A stretch of DNA of 64,000 nt from Oscillospiraceae bacterium (lineage in GTDB: Bacteria; Bacillota; Clostridia; Oscillospirales; Oscillospiraceae): the NCBI GenBank assembly GCA_902779945.1, contig CACZDN010000001.1:281716-345715 (forward strand). The letters are read 5' to 3'. The notes under the pieces are model-generated. The model ran no database searches and was not told where the DNA came from. It saw nothing but the letters and a program-made list of their open reading frames with translations. The translations under genes and the position numbers were made by a program. Below, piece after piece: positions 20,565-29,117 of the stretch (within the stretch, counting starts at the first letter, position 1; the number at the start of each line of letters is the position of its first letter).

Positions 20565-20869
20565 TTCTTTTTATCCTTTACAAGCTCGATCTTCGGGTCG
20601 TTCGGGTTGCGCTTGAAGAGCACGAACTTGGTCCCGATCACCTGTACCTGATCGGCCTTGCAGGCGGCGCTCAGCGCGTCGCAGGCCTCGCGGGCCGTGA
20701 GCATCGAGTTTTCCAGCACCTTGCCCTTGACCAGCTCCCGCGCCTTGAGAGCCGCGGAGACGGATTCGACCACGCTGTCCGTGATCCCGCCCTTGCCGAT
20801 CTGAATGATGGTGTCCTCGCCCATAGCCAGGCCCCGAAGCTGGGCGCGCTGCTTACTGGTTATTGGCAT
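20561..20869 (-). CDS. yhbY: CRM-domain RNA-binding protein YhbY
   Basis: A 102-residue single CRM domain: ITSKQRAQLRGLAMG at the start, the IGKGGITDSVVESV loop that binds RNA, then a conserved C-terminal FVLFKRN. Homologues bind pre-50S particles. The start chosen is the ATG at 20869, with AAGGAG 11 bases upstream; the frame runs further upstream into a dispersed repeat and is not used. It leads the yhbY-nadD::yqeK-rsfS-leuS run. Confidence 0.92.
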   Translation of the reverse strand: MPITSKQRAQLRGLAMGEDTIIQIGKGGITDSVVESVSAALKARELVKGKVLENSMLTAREACDALSAACKADQVQVIGTKFVLFKRNPNDPKIELVKDKKK

Positions 20870-20892
20870 AGTTAATGTTTCTCCTTTGCAAT

Positions 20893-21020
20893 AAGTGGAA
20901 TGTGAATGAAGTGTGAAGAGTGAAGAGTTGAGAGTGAAGTTGTGGTGTCCCCTTCGGGGACAAATCATAATCTGTGCCGGAGGTACACCTTAACTCCACA
21001 CTCCACTCTTCACTCTCCTC
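20893..21020. repeat. AGTGGAGTG-type inverted-repeat element, copy 1
   Basis: Purine-rich left arm (from 20893) and pyrimidine-rich right arm (to 21020) are imperfect inverted repeats around a small GTCCCCTTCGGGGAC hairpin. The right half (GTGCCGGAGGTACACCTTAA, then alternating ACTC) matches 49120-49159. It fills the yhbY-ftsY gap and has no coding content. Confidence 0.6.
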
Positions 21021-21022
21021 AT

Positions 21023-21928
21023 TTATTTAAACAGTGCTTCAATGTAATCCTTCGGGTTGAACGGGATGAGATCGTCGATCCCCTCGCCGACGCCGACGAA
21101 CTTGACCGGCAGCTTGAGCTGGTTTGCGATGGCAAAGACCACGCCGCCCTTGGCCGTGCCGTCGAGCTTGGTGAGCACGATGCCCGTGAGACCCGCAGTC
21201 TCCAGAAACTGCTCCGCCTGAATGAGACCGTTCTGGCCCGTGGTCGCGTCGAGCACCATGAGCGTCTCCACGTCCGCGCCGGGCAGCTCCCGGTCGATGA
21301 TGCGGCGCATTTTGGAGAGCTCGTTCATCAGGTTCTGCTTGTTGTGGAGGCGGCCCGCGGTGTCGATGATGATGACGTCGCTGCCCCTGGCCTTGCCGGC
21401 GCAGATGCCGTCATACACCACGGCGGCGGGGTCGCTGCCCTCCTCGTGGCGCACAATGTCCACGCCCGCGCGCTCCGCCCAGATCCCGAGCTGCTCGGCC
21501 GCCGCGGCGCGGAAGGTGTCGCCCGCGCAGAGCATGACCTTTTTGCCCTGTCCCTTCAGCAGTGCTGCCAGCTTGCCGATCGTCGTCGTCTTGCCGACGC
21601 CGTTGACGCCCACCATCAGGATCACGCTGGGCTGCGTATTCAGCCTGAGCGTGCTGTCACCCGCAGAGAGCTCCTTCTTGAGCTCGTCGATCAGGACCTC
21701 CCTGGCCTTGTCGCCGCGCCGGATGTTTTTGTCAAAGCACAGATAGTGCATGGAGGTGACGACCCTGTCCACCGTGTCCACGCCCATATCCGCCATGATC
21801 AGAAGCTCCTCGAGCTCGTCGAAGAAATCATCGTCGTCGGGCTTGTAGTTGCGGAAGATCTCTTCCAGATCCTCCATCTTCACGCGGGTCTTGGTCAGGC
21901 CCGAAAAAATCTTGTCAAAGAAACCCAT
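21023..21928 (-). CDS. ftsY: Signal recognition particle receptor FtsY
   Basis: A 301-residue SRP GTPase that docks SRP-bound ribosomes at the membrane. It has a short N-terminal amphipathic segment ([11 protein letters not shown]) instead of a long acidic A domain, an NG domain with [15 protein letters not shown] (G1), DTFRAAA (G2), DTAGR (G3) and [10 protein letters not shown] (G4), and the C-terminal [15 protein letters not shown]. The TAGGAG site abuts an ATG at 21937; the second ATG at 21928, nine bases from the site, is the better start. smc lies 88 bases upstream. Confidence 0.96.
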   Translation of the reverse strand: MGFFDKIFSGLTKTRVKMEDLEEIFRNYKPDDDDFFDELEELLIMADMGVDTVDRVVTSMHYLCFDKNIRRGDKAREVLIDELKKELSAGDSTLRLNTQPSVILMVGVNGVGKTTTIGKLAALLKGQGKKVMLCAGDTFRAAAAEQLGIWAERAGVDIVRHEEGSDPAAVVYDGICAGKARGSDVIIIDTAGRLHNKQNLMNELSKMRRIIDRELPGADVETLMVLDATTGQNGLIQAEQFLETAGLTGIVLTKLDGTAKGGVVFAIANQLKLPVKFVGVGEGIDDLIPFNPKDYIEALFK

Positions 21929-21946
21929 ATCGTTCATCTCCTATAT

Positions 21947-22013
21947 GTAGGGGCGGCTATCGGCCGCCCGTGACCGTTGTGGCTGCCTGCGGGCGGCTGA
22001 TAGCCGCTCCTAC
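21947..22013. repeat. Long palindrome between ftsY and smc
   Basis: Two 24-base arms (21947-21970 and 21990-22013) match as inverted repeats at 22 of 24 positions, around a 19-base loop. The arms begin GTAGGGGCGGCTATC. No T-run follows. It is either a mobile palindromic unit or an RNA hairpin in the smc-ftsY message. Confidence 0.65.
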
Positions 22014-22016
22014 AGA

Positions 22017-25000
22017 TCATTCATCCAGCGTTTTCTGCGCGGTCTCAAGATCGAGCTGGATCACGGTGGAAACACCCTTTTCCTGCATGGTCACGCCGTA
22101 GAGCATGTCTGCCTCCTCCATGGTGCCGCGGCGGTGGGTGATGACCAGAAACTGCGTCTTGTCCGACATGCGCCGCATATAGGAGGCGTAGCGGTTCACG
22201 TTCGCATCATCCAGCGCGGCCTCGATCTCATCCATGACGCAGAAGGGGGTGGGCCGCACCTTCAGGATCGCGAAGTACAGCGCGATGGCGACGAAGGCCA
22301 TCTCGCCGCCGGAGAGTAGGCTGATGTTCGACAGCGCCTTGCCAGGCGGCTGCACCTTGATCTCGATGCCGCAGCCCAGCACGTCGTTCTCGTCCTCCAG
22401 CCGGAGGGAAGCCTTGCCGCCGCCGAAAAGCTCCAGAAAGGTCTCGCGAAAGCAGGCGTCGATCTCCCTGAAGCGGGAGACGAAGACCTCCTCCATCTGG
22501 CCGGTAATCTCCTTGATGATGCCGACGAGCTCCGCCTTGGCCTTGTCGACGTCGGCGCGCTGCTCGCTGAGAAAGTCGTAGCGGCTGCTGACGCGCTCAT
22601 ACTCCTCAATGGCGCCGAGGTTCGGCGTGCCGAGAGCGTTGATTTTGCCGCGCAGCTCCGAGACTGCCTTGCTCGCCTTCGGAATGCTCTCCACCGGCTG
22701 GCGCAGGGCCAGAGCCGCCGTGTGGCTGAGCTCGTAATTCTCCCAGAGCTTGTCCAGAAGCTGCTTCTCCTCCAGATCGGCGGCGAGCTTTTTCTGCTCG
22801 ATCCTGGCCGAGCGGCGCTCCAAATCCAGGATCTCGGCATTGCGGGTCTGGGCCTCCTTGTCGGCCCGCGTCCGCTTGCCCTCCAGCTCCAGCTTTGCGC
22901 TGCTGATCGCGGCGATCTCCTCACGGATGCCGGCGCACTTCTGCCGCAGGGCTTCAAGCTCCCTGTCGCGCTCCGCGATGCGCCTGTCAAAATCCGAAAT
23001 CCTCTCACGAAAGGCTTCCACGGTCTTCATCCGCTCCGCGCTGTCCCCGGTGAGACTTTCAAGCAGCAGCTTCATCTGCGCCGCGGCGGTCAGCGTTGCG
23101 CGCTTTTCGGCTTCGAGGGAGGAGAGCCGGCTTTTCAGCTCGCTCTGCTCCTCCACGCAGCGGTCCAGCTGGTAGCGCACGGAGGCAAGATCGGCCCTTG
23201 CGCGCTCGAGCTCCTGGGCGCTGCGCTTCTCATCCTCGCGCATCTTTTCGCGTTTGCGGCGCAGCGTCTCCAGCTCGTTTGCGCGGGAGAGGATGCCGCT
23301 GCCGCGCACGCTGCTGCCGCCCGTCATGGCGCCGCCGGGGCTGATGAGCTGCCCGTCCAGCGTTACGATGCGCAGGCGGTTCTGGCTGTTCTTCGACATG
23401 CGGATCGCGTCGGGCAGCGCCTCGGCCACGACCGTGCGGCCCAGAAGCTCCGCCACGATCCCGTCGTAGCGCCCGTCGCACTGCACAAGCGTCGAGGCGA
23501 CGCCCACAAAGCCGGGGTCGCGCTCGGGCGCGTTGTTCATCACGCTGCCGCGCACCGTGTCCAGGGCCAGGAAGGTCGCCCGGCCGCTGTCCGTGCGCTT
23601 GAGATATTCGATGGCGCTGCGGCCGTCGTTCATGCTGTCGGTGACGATGTTCTGCGCTGCGGCCCCGAGAGCGGTCTCGATCGCGAGCGCGAACTCATCC
23701 TCTGTGCGGATGAGGTTTGCGACCGGGGCATGGATGCCCTTGAGATTGCCGCGCGATGCCTCGCGCATCACGCTCTTGACCGCCTTGGAATAGCCCTCAA
23801 AGTCGCGCTGCATGTCGTCCAGCAGCCTGATACGCGAGTCCATGGTGCGCGCGTCCACCGACAGGCGGTTGACCTTCTCGGTCAAAAGCTCAAGGCTGCC
23901 CTCGCGGCTTCTGACCTTCATCCTCGCGCCCTCGAGAGCGTTCTGGGTGCGGGCGTCCTCTTCCTTCAACTGCTGAAGCTGCCGGTCCAGCTCGCCGAGC
24001 CGCGCTTCGCCCGCCTCGATGTTGCCGCGCACCTCGCGCACACGGTTTTCCTGCTCGGAAATATCGGCGAGCATACGTTCCAGATTTTCACGCGCGCTCT
24101 TCTGATCGGCCCGCAGCACCGCCGCCAGGGATTCGCAGCGGGCAGCCTCCCCCTCGGCGGCAGACAGGCGCTCGCGCGCCTGCTCGGTCTCCACGTCCTT
24201 ACGGTGCATCCGTTCGCCGATGCCCTCGGACGAGGCGTAGAGCGCTTCGAGATCGGCCCGGGCCTTTTCCAGCTCCCGGCCCACCTGCTCAAATTCCAGC
24301 TGCACGCTCTCATTCTGCTGGCGCAGTCTGTCGAGCGAGGCCATCCACAGCGAAATCTCCTGCACGCGCAGCTCGTCCCGCAGCAGCAGGTACTGCTTCG
24401 CGATCTCGGACTGCTTTTTGAGCGGACCGACCTGGAGCTCCAGCTCCTCGATCTTGTCGTTGATGCGCACGAGGTTTTCCTCGGTCCGCTCGAGCTTGCG
24501 CTCGGCCTCCTCCTTGCGGTAGCGGAAGCGGGAGATGCCTGCCGCCTCCTCAAACACGTCGCGCCGGTCGGTGCTGCGGGAGGAGACGATCTCCGCGATG
24601 CGGCCCTGACCGATAATGGAATAGCCGTCCCGCCCGAGGCCGGTGTCCATGAGCAGGGAGTTGATGTCCTTGAGACGCACGGCCTCCTTGTTGATATAAT
24701 ACTCGCTCTCGCCGCTGCGGTAGTAGCGGCGTGTCAGCATGATCTCGCTGCTGTCGCTGTCAAAGATATGCGCGCTGTTGTCGATAATAAGGGATACCTG
24801 CGCGTAGCCCAGGGCCCCGCGCTTTTCGGTGCCGCCGAAGATCACGTCCTCCATCTTGCTGCCGCGCAGGGCCTTGGAGCGCTGCTCGCCCATGACCCAG
24901 AGAATCGCGTCGGAGATGTTGGACTTGCCGGAGCCGTTCGGCCCCACGATGGCGGTGATGTTCTTTTCAAAGCTCAGGCGCGTCTTGTCCGCAAAGGATT

Positions 25001-25034
25001 TGAAGCCCTGAATCTCGAGTGCCTTTAAGTACAA
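22017..25034 (-). CDS. smc: Chromosome segregation protein SMC, short-armed
   Basis: A condensin-type ATPase that entraps and organises DNA with ScpA/ScpB. N-terminal head: GFKSFADKT and Walker A GPNGSGKSN (residues 31-39). Hinge about residues 410-580, with GAAAQNIVT and the glycine pattern ISPGGAMTGGS. C-terminal head: signature LSGGE (907-911) and Walker B FCVMDEIEAALDDANV. The chain is 1005 residues, against about 1180-1190 for Bacillus SMC. The missing length is in both coiled-coil arms, while heads and hinge look complete. The signature continues MAFVA rather than the usual RALTA. Next gene on the strand is ftsY, as in many Firmicutes. Confidence 0.95.
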   Translation of the reverse strand: MYLKALEIQGFKSFADKTRLSFEKNITAIVGPNGSGKSNISDAILWVMGEQRSKALRGSKMEDVIFGGTEKRGALGYAQVSLIIDNSAHIFDSDSSEIMLTRRYYRSGESEYYINKEAVRLKDINSLLMDTGLGRDGYSIIGQGRIAEIVSSRSTDRRDVFEEAAGISRFRYRKEEAERKLERTEENLVRINDKIEELELQVGPLKKQSEIAKQYLLLRDELRVQEISLWMASLDRLRQQNESVQLEFEQVGRELEKARADLEALYASSEGIGERMHRKDVETEQARERLSAAEGEAARCESLAAVLRADQKSARENLERMLADISEQENRVREVRGNIEAGEARLGELDRQLQQLKEEDARTQNALEGARMKVRSREGSLELLTEKVNRLSVDARTMDSRIRLLDDMQRDFEGYSKAVKSVMREASRGNLKGIHAPVANLIRTEDEFALAIETALGAAAQNIVTDSMNDGRSAIEYLKRTDSGRATFLALDTVRGSVMNNAPERDPGFVGVASTLVQCDGRYDGIVAELLGRTVVAEALPDAIRMSKNSQNRLRIVTLDGQLISPGGAMTGGSSVRGSGILSRANELETLRRKREKMREDEKRSAQELERARADLASVRYQLDRCVEEQSELKSRLSSLEAEKRATLTAAAQMKLLLESLTGDSAERMKTVEAFRERISDFDRRIAERDRELEALRQKCAGIREEIAAISSAKLELEGKRTRADKEAQTRNAEILDLERRSARIEQKKLAADLEEKQLLDKLWENYELSHTAALALRQPVESIPKASKAVSELRGKINALGTPNLGAIEEYERVSSRYDFLSEQRADVDKAKAELVGIIKEITGQMEEVFVSRFREIDACFRETFLELFGGGKASLRLEDENDVLGCGIEIKVQPPGKALSNISLLSGGEMAFVAIALYFAILKVRPTPFCVMDEIEAALDDANVNRYASYMRRMSDKTQFLVITHRRGTMEEADMLYGVTMQEKGVSTVIQLDLETAQKTLDE

Positions 25035-25092
25035 AACAATGACCTCTGAATTTGAATTGATAATAAACTAATTTATTATAAACCAATGGCTC

Positions 25093-26109
25093 TCACTTTT
25101 CAATGATAATCATTGCAATTTCCGCTTTGATCTCTGCGTTCTCGCAGATTTCCAGCGACGCGAGGGAGAATTCCTCCGTCAGCTTCCGGATGTTTTCACG
25201 GTGCTGCCCTGTCATCTGGGAGCGCCTGCCCTTCCCGACCTCGAGCGTGACGCGGCTGCCGGGGGGCACGTCCTTCAGAAGCGCCCGCGCCCGATTCAGC
25301 AGCACGCGGCTTTTGACAAGCTCGCCCAGGGCGGGGTGATAGGCCCCGCCGACCGCCGCGCCGGCGCTCAGCTCCTCCGTCGGGTTGAGGCCGAGGCGGA
25401 TCACGGGGACGCCGGCCGCCTCAAACAGGGGCAGCAGTCTCGCGCAGGTCTCCACCGCGTCCTCCACGCTGTGCTCCCGATATGCGCCCCTGCGCCACAT
25501 GTCGCACAGCTCCGTGTCCCGTACGATCACGGTGGGGTAGATGCGCACCCCGTCGGGCCGCAGGGCGATGATGCGCCGGGCGCTGTCAAGGTCCTTCTCC
25601 GGCGTATCCCCGGGCAGGCCCGTCATCATCTGGAGGATCAGGCGAAAGCCTGCGCTTTTGACGAGACGTGCCGCCCGCTCCACGTCCGCCGCCGTGTGTC
25701 CGCGCCCGGAGAGGCGCAGGACCTCGTCGTCCATGGACTGCGCGCCAAGCTCCACGGTCTCCACACGGCAACGGCGGAGACGGTCGAGCACCGCGCCGTC
25801 GATGGCGTCCGGCCTTGTCGAGAGGCGGACCGCGTCGATCTCGCCGCGGTCAAGGGCCTCCTTTGCCGCAGCCAGAAGCGCCTCCTGCTCCGGCGCCGGG
25901 ATGGCTGTGAAGCTGCCCCCATAAAACGCCAGTTGCCGCTTTCCTCCGCGGGGGAGGAAGGCGGCCGCCTTCGTGATCGTATTTCGGACGTCCTCCGCCG
26001 TCGCCGCCCGCTGCGCGCCGGAGATGCGGCGCTGGTTGCAGAACACGCAGGCGTGCGGACAGCCGAGGTGCGGGACGAATACAGGCAGGATGCTCTCCCG
26101 CGCGCTCAT
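25093..26109 (-). CDS. Elp3-like radical SAM protein
   Basis: A 338-residue radical S-adenosylmethionine enzyme. The cluster motif is CPHACVFCN (Cys17, 21 and 24) followed by GGSFTAI. Later segments RPD, ELGAQSMDD and QMMTGLPGDT are shared with the Elp3/YhcC branch. There is no GNAT acetyltransferase domain, so it is not a full Elp3. The ATG overlaps the rnc stop by four bases, and smc follows after 58 bases. This gene is common between rnc and smc in Clostridia. Its substrate is unknown; tRNA modification is a guess from family only. Confidence 0.85.
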   Translation of the reverse strand: MSARESILPVFVPHLGCPHACVFCNQRRISGAQRAATAEDVRNTITKAAAFLPRGGKRQLAFYGGSFTAIPAPEQEALLAAAKEALDRGEIDAVRLSTRPDAIDGAVLDRLRRCRVETVELGAQSMDDEVLRLSGRGHTAADVERAARLVKSAGFRLILQMMTGLPGDTPEKDLDSARRIIALRPDGVRIYPTVIVRDTELCDMWRRGAYREHSVEDAVETCARLLPLFEAAGVPVIRLGLNPTEELSAGAAVGGAYHPALGELVKSRVLLNRARALLKDVPPGSRVTLEVGKGRRSQMTGQHRENIRKLTEEFSLASLEICENAEIKAEIAMIIIEK

Positions 26110-26780
26110 CCCTGCAGATTCTCCAGCGCCGCACGGGCGGCCATCTGCTCGGCCTCCTTCTTGGTCTTGCCGGAGCCACGGCCCGAAACCGTGCCGTTGA
26201 TGAGCACCTCGAAGGTGAAGGTCTTGTCGTGGTCCGGCCCGGTCTCCTCCAGCAGCTCGTAGGAGATGACCTGGTTGCTCCTGCGCTGCACCAGCTCCTG
26301 GAGCTGGGTCTTGTAGTCGGCGCTGCGGTGGCTCTCGCCGAGCTCCGCGTCCTGAAGGATGTTGGCCAGCACAAAGCGCCGCGCCTCGTCCAGACCGGAG
26401 TCGAGGAAGAGCGCTGCGATGATCGCCTCCACCATGTCGGCCAGAATGGACGGCCGTTCGCGCCCGCCGGTGTGCTCCTCGCCCTTGCCGAGACGCATGT
26501 AACTGCCCAGCCCGAGGGCAAGGGCGGTTTTATGTAAACTTGTCTCGCAGACCAACTCTGCGCGCAGGCGGGTCATGCGCCCCTCTGGCAGCTGCGCCCG
26601 CCGCGTGAACAGAAATTCCGCCGTCACGAGGCCGAGCACCGAGTCGCCCAGAAACTCCAGACGCTCGTAGCTCTCGCACTCACCGTGACGCTCGTTGGCG
26701 TAGGAGCTGTGCGTCAGCGCGGTAAGCAGCAGTTCCCGGTTGTGAAACCGATATCCGATTTTTTCTTCCAGCTTGTCCAT
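26106..26780 (-). CDS. rnc: Ribonuclease III
   Basis: A 224-residue double-strand-specific endoribonuclease processing rRNA precursors. The nuclease domain carries the signature ERLEFLGDSVLGL with the metal-binding Glu/Asp, and DMVEAIIAALFLDSG with the second acidic pair. The C-terminal double-stranded RNA-binding domain runs from about residue 154 (DYKTQLQEL) to the end. The start is the ATG at 26780, which shares one base with the plsX stop (TGATG). The longer open frame upstream lies inside plsX and is rejected. Confidence 0.96.
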   Translation of the reverse strand: MDKLEEKIGYRFHNRELLLTALTHSSYANERHGECESYERLEFLGDSVLGLVTAEFLFTRRAQLPEGRMTRLRAELVCETSLHKTALALGLGSYMRLGKGEEHTGGRERPSILADMVEAIIAALFLDSGLDEARRFVLANILQDAELGESHRSADYKTQLQELVQRRSNQVISYELLEETGPDHDKTFTFEVLINGTVSGRGSGKTKKEAEQMAARAALENLQG

Positions 26781-27805
26781 CAGTTCTCCGCTTTCAGCTT
26801 CATATATTCGATGTTGGCTTCGATGTCCTCCACAACATGCGCCTCTACAAACGCGACGGCCTGCCGGATCGCCGCAAAGAAGGAGGAGGCGTTGGAGGAG
26901 CCGTGCGCCTTGACGACGGGCCTGGAGATCCCGACGAAGGCGGTGCCGCCAACCTCGTTGACGTCCATGGATTTCTTCATCGCCGCGAGGTCGCTCTTGA
27001 GGACCGCTGCGGCCAGCTTGTTTTTCGTGCTCTTGTAAAACACACCCTTGAGGGACTTCATCATAAACTTGATGACGCCCTCCGCGCCCTTGAGCAGGAC
27101 GTTGCCGGTGAAGCCGTCGGTCACGACGACGTCCGCCGCGCCTGCGAAGACACCGGTGCCCTCGACGTTGCCGACGAAGTTGATGCGCCCCTCGTCCCCG
27201 GCCTGCTTCAGCAGGGCGAAGGCCTGGTGCTGCAGCTCGCCCCCCTTGGTGTCCTCGGTGCCGACGTTCAGAAGGCCGACGCGGGGGCTCTCGCAGCCCA
27301 TCATCTTCCTGGCGTAGAAGCTGCCCATATAGGCAAACTGCAGCAGATACTCGGGCGTGCACTCGACGTTCGCGCCGCAGTCGATGAGCATGACGCCGTG
27401 CTCGCCCGCGGGGAGCACCGGGGCCATGGCGGCCCTGCGTATGCCCTTGATGCGCTTGACGATCAGCGTCGCCCCGGTCAGCAGCGCGCCGGTGGAGCCC
27501 GCGGAGACGACCGCGTCGCCCTTCCCGTCGCGCAGAAGGTTCAGCGCCACCGTCATGGAGGAGTCCTTCTTGCGCCGCGTGGCGGTACTGGGGTCGTCCT
27601 CCATCGTGACGACCTCGCGCGCGTCGACGATCTCGAGCTCGCCCGGGATCTCGTCCGCGCCCTCGTTTCTGAGGCAGGAGCGGATCTCCTCCGCCTTGCC
27701 CACCATCGTGAGCGAGACGCCGAGCTCTTTTCGTGCGCGCAGCGCGCCCTTTACGATCTCGCCGGGGGCGTTGTCGCCTCCCATGGCGTCAATGATGATC
27801 CTCAA
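26780..27805 (-). CDS. plsX: Phosphate acyltransferase PlsX
   Basis: A 341-residue enzyme converting acyl-ACP to acyl-phosphate, the first committed step of phospholipid synthesis in Gram-positives. The N-terminal IIIDAMGGDNAP and internal EVVTMEDDP, GSTGALL, LIDCGAN and VTDGFTGNV.LK are all typical. Length is normal. Its start lies 17 bases inside the end of trmFO, and its stop overlaps rnc. The usual acpP between plsX and rnc is absent here. Confidence 0.96.
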   Translation of the reverse strand: MRIIIDAMGGDNAPGEIVKGALRARKELGVSLTMVGKAEEIRSCLRNEGADEIPGELEIVDAREVVTMEDDPSTATRRKKDSSMTVALNLLRDGKGDAVVSAGSTGALLTGATLIVKRIKGIRRAAMAPVLPAGEHGVMLIDCGANVECTPEYLLQFAYMGSFYARKMMGCESPRVGLLNVGTEDTKGGELQHQAFALLKQAGDEGRINFVGNVEGTGVFAGAADVVVTDGFTGNVLLKGAEGVIKFMMKSLKGVFYKSTKNKLAAAVLKSDLAAMKKSMDVNEVGGTAFVGISRPVVKAHGSSNASSFFAAIRQAVAFVEAHVVEDIEANIEYMKLKAEN

Positions 27806-29114
27806 TGCGAAAGACCTCCTTCTGTTTCAGACGCTCGATGATCTCCAGCGAACGCCTGGAGATCTCGGCGTTTTTGTTGCGCTTGCCTCTGACCCGGCGG
27901 TCCAGCGGCGTGATGATGCCGAAGTTGATGTTCATCGGCTGAAAGTCGCCGACGCTGCCGCCGGACACGTAGAGCCCCAGCGCGCCGATGGCCGTCTCCT
28001 GCGGAAAATCCACGCTCTCGAGCCCCAGCAGGCGTGCTGAGGTCTCGATGCCCACCAGCATCCCCGAGGCCGCCGACTCCACGTAGCCCTCCACGCCGGT
28101 CATCTGTCCGGCAAAGCTGATGCGAGGCTCGGTGCGCAGACGGTAATAGCGGTCCAGCAGCCGCGGGCTGTTCAGATATGTGTTGCGGTGCATGACGCCG
28201 TAACGCACGAACTCCGCGTTTTTGAGCGCCGGGATCATGGAGAAGACGCGCTTCTGCTCACCCCAGGTCAGATGCGTCTGAAAGCCGACGAGATTGTAGA
28301 TCGTCCCGTCTGCATTGTCGCGCCGGAGCTGCACGACCGCGTAATTGGCCCTCCCCGTGCGGGGATCGACGAGCCCCACAGGCTTCAGGGGGCCGTAGCG
28401 CAGCGTGTCTACGCCGCGCCTCGCCATGACCTCCACGGGCATACAGCCCTCGAAGACGCCGCCGTCGTCAAAGCCGTGCACCTCGGCCTCCTTCGCCGAG
28501 ACCAGCTCGCGCACGAAGGCGAGGTATTCGTCCCTGTCCATCGGGCAGTTTACATAATCCGCGTCACCCTTGTTGTAGCGTGAGGCGAAGAACGCGCTGT
28601 CCATATCCACGCTCTCGAGCGTCACGATGGGGGCGACCGCGTCGTAGAAGTGCAGGTCACTGTCGGGACAGAGGGCCGCAATTTTCGCGGCGATCGCGTC
28701 GCTCGAGAGGGGACCGGTGGCGATCACGACCTCGCCCGCCGGGATTTCGCACGCCTCCTCGCGCACGATCTCCACAAGAGGGTGGGCCTCCAGCGCCTCG
28801 GTGACCGTGCGGGAAAAGCCCACGCGGTCCACGGCGAGGGCGCCGCCCGCCGCCACGCGGTTTTGATCCGCGCTGCGCATGATGAGGGAGTCCATCGCCC
28901 GCATCTCCGCCTTCAACAGGCCGACGGCGTTGCTGAGCTCGTCGCTTCGCAGGGAGTTTGAGCATACGAGCTCCGCAAAATAAGGCGAAGTGTGGGCGGG
29001 CGTCATTTTGCCGGGCTTCATCTCCACGAGCCGCACGGGCACGCCGCGCCTGGCAAGCTGCCACGCGCATTCGCTGCCTGCAAGCCCCGCGCCCAGAACG
29101 CATACCTGCTCCAT
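27789..29114 (-). CDS. trmFO: tRNA (uracil-54-C5) methyltransferase TrmFO
   Basis: A 441-residue folate- and FAD-dependent enzyme methylating U54 in the T-loop of tRNA. It starts with the Rossmann motif VLGAGLAGSE. Family segments include MKP.KMTPAH, LVCSNSLRS and, near the end, FAGQMTGVEGYVESAASG. It follows topA by three bases and overlaps plsX by 17. The order topA-trmFO is common in Firmicutes. Confidence 0.95.
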   Translation of the reverse strand: MEQVCVLGAGLAGSECAWQLARRGVPVRLVEMKPGKMTPAHTSPYFAELVCSNSLRSDELSNAVGLLKAEMRAMDSLIMRSADQNRVAAGGALAVDRVGFSRTVTEALEAHPLVEIVREEACEIPAGEVVIATGPLSSDAIAAKIAALCPDSDLHFYDAVAPIVTLESVDMDSAFFASRYNKGDADYVNCPMDRDEYLAFVRELVSAKEAEVHGFDDGGVFEGCMPVEVMARRGVDTLRYGPLKPVGLVDPRTGRANYAVVQLRRDNADGTIYNLVGFQTHLTWGEQKRVFSMIPALKNAEFVRYGVMHRNTYLNSPRLLDRYYRLRTEPRISFAGQMTGVEGYVESAASGMLVGIETSARLLGLESVDFPQETAIGALGLYVSGGSVGDFQPMNINFGIITPLDRRVRGKRNKNAEISRRSLEIIERLKQKEVFRIEDHH

Positions 29115-29117
29115 GTC

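Noticed and set aside
22722-25028. Long plus-strand open frame
   Set aside because: Antisense shadow of smc, with no recognisable domain.
26781-27362. Upstream extension of rnc
   Set aside because: It lies wholly inside plsX in another frame and has no RNase III features.
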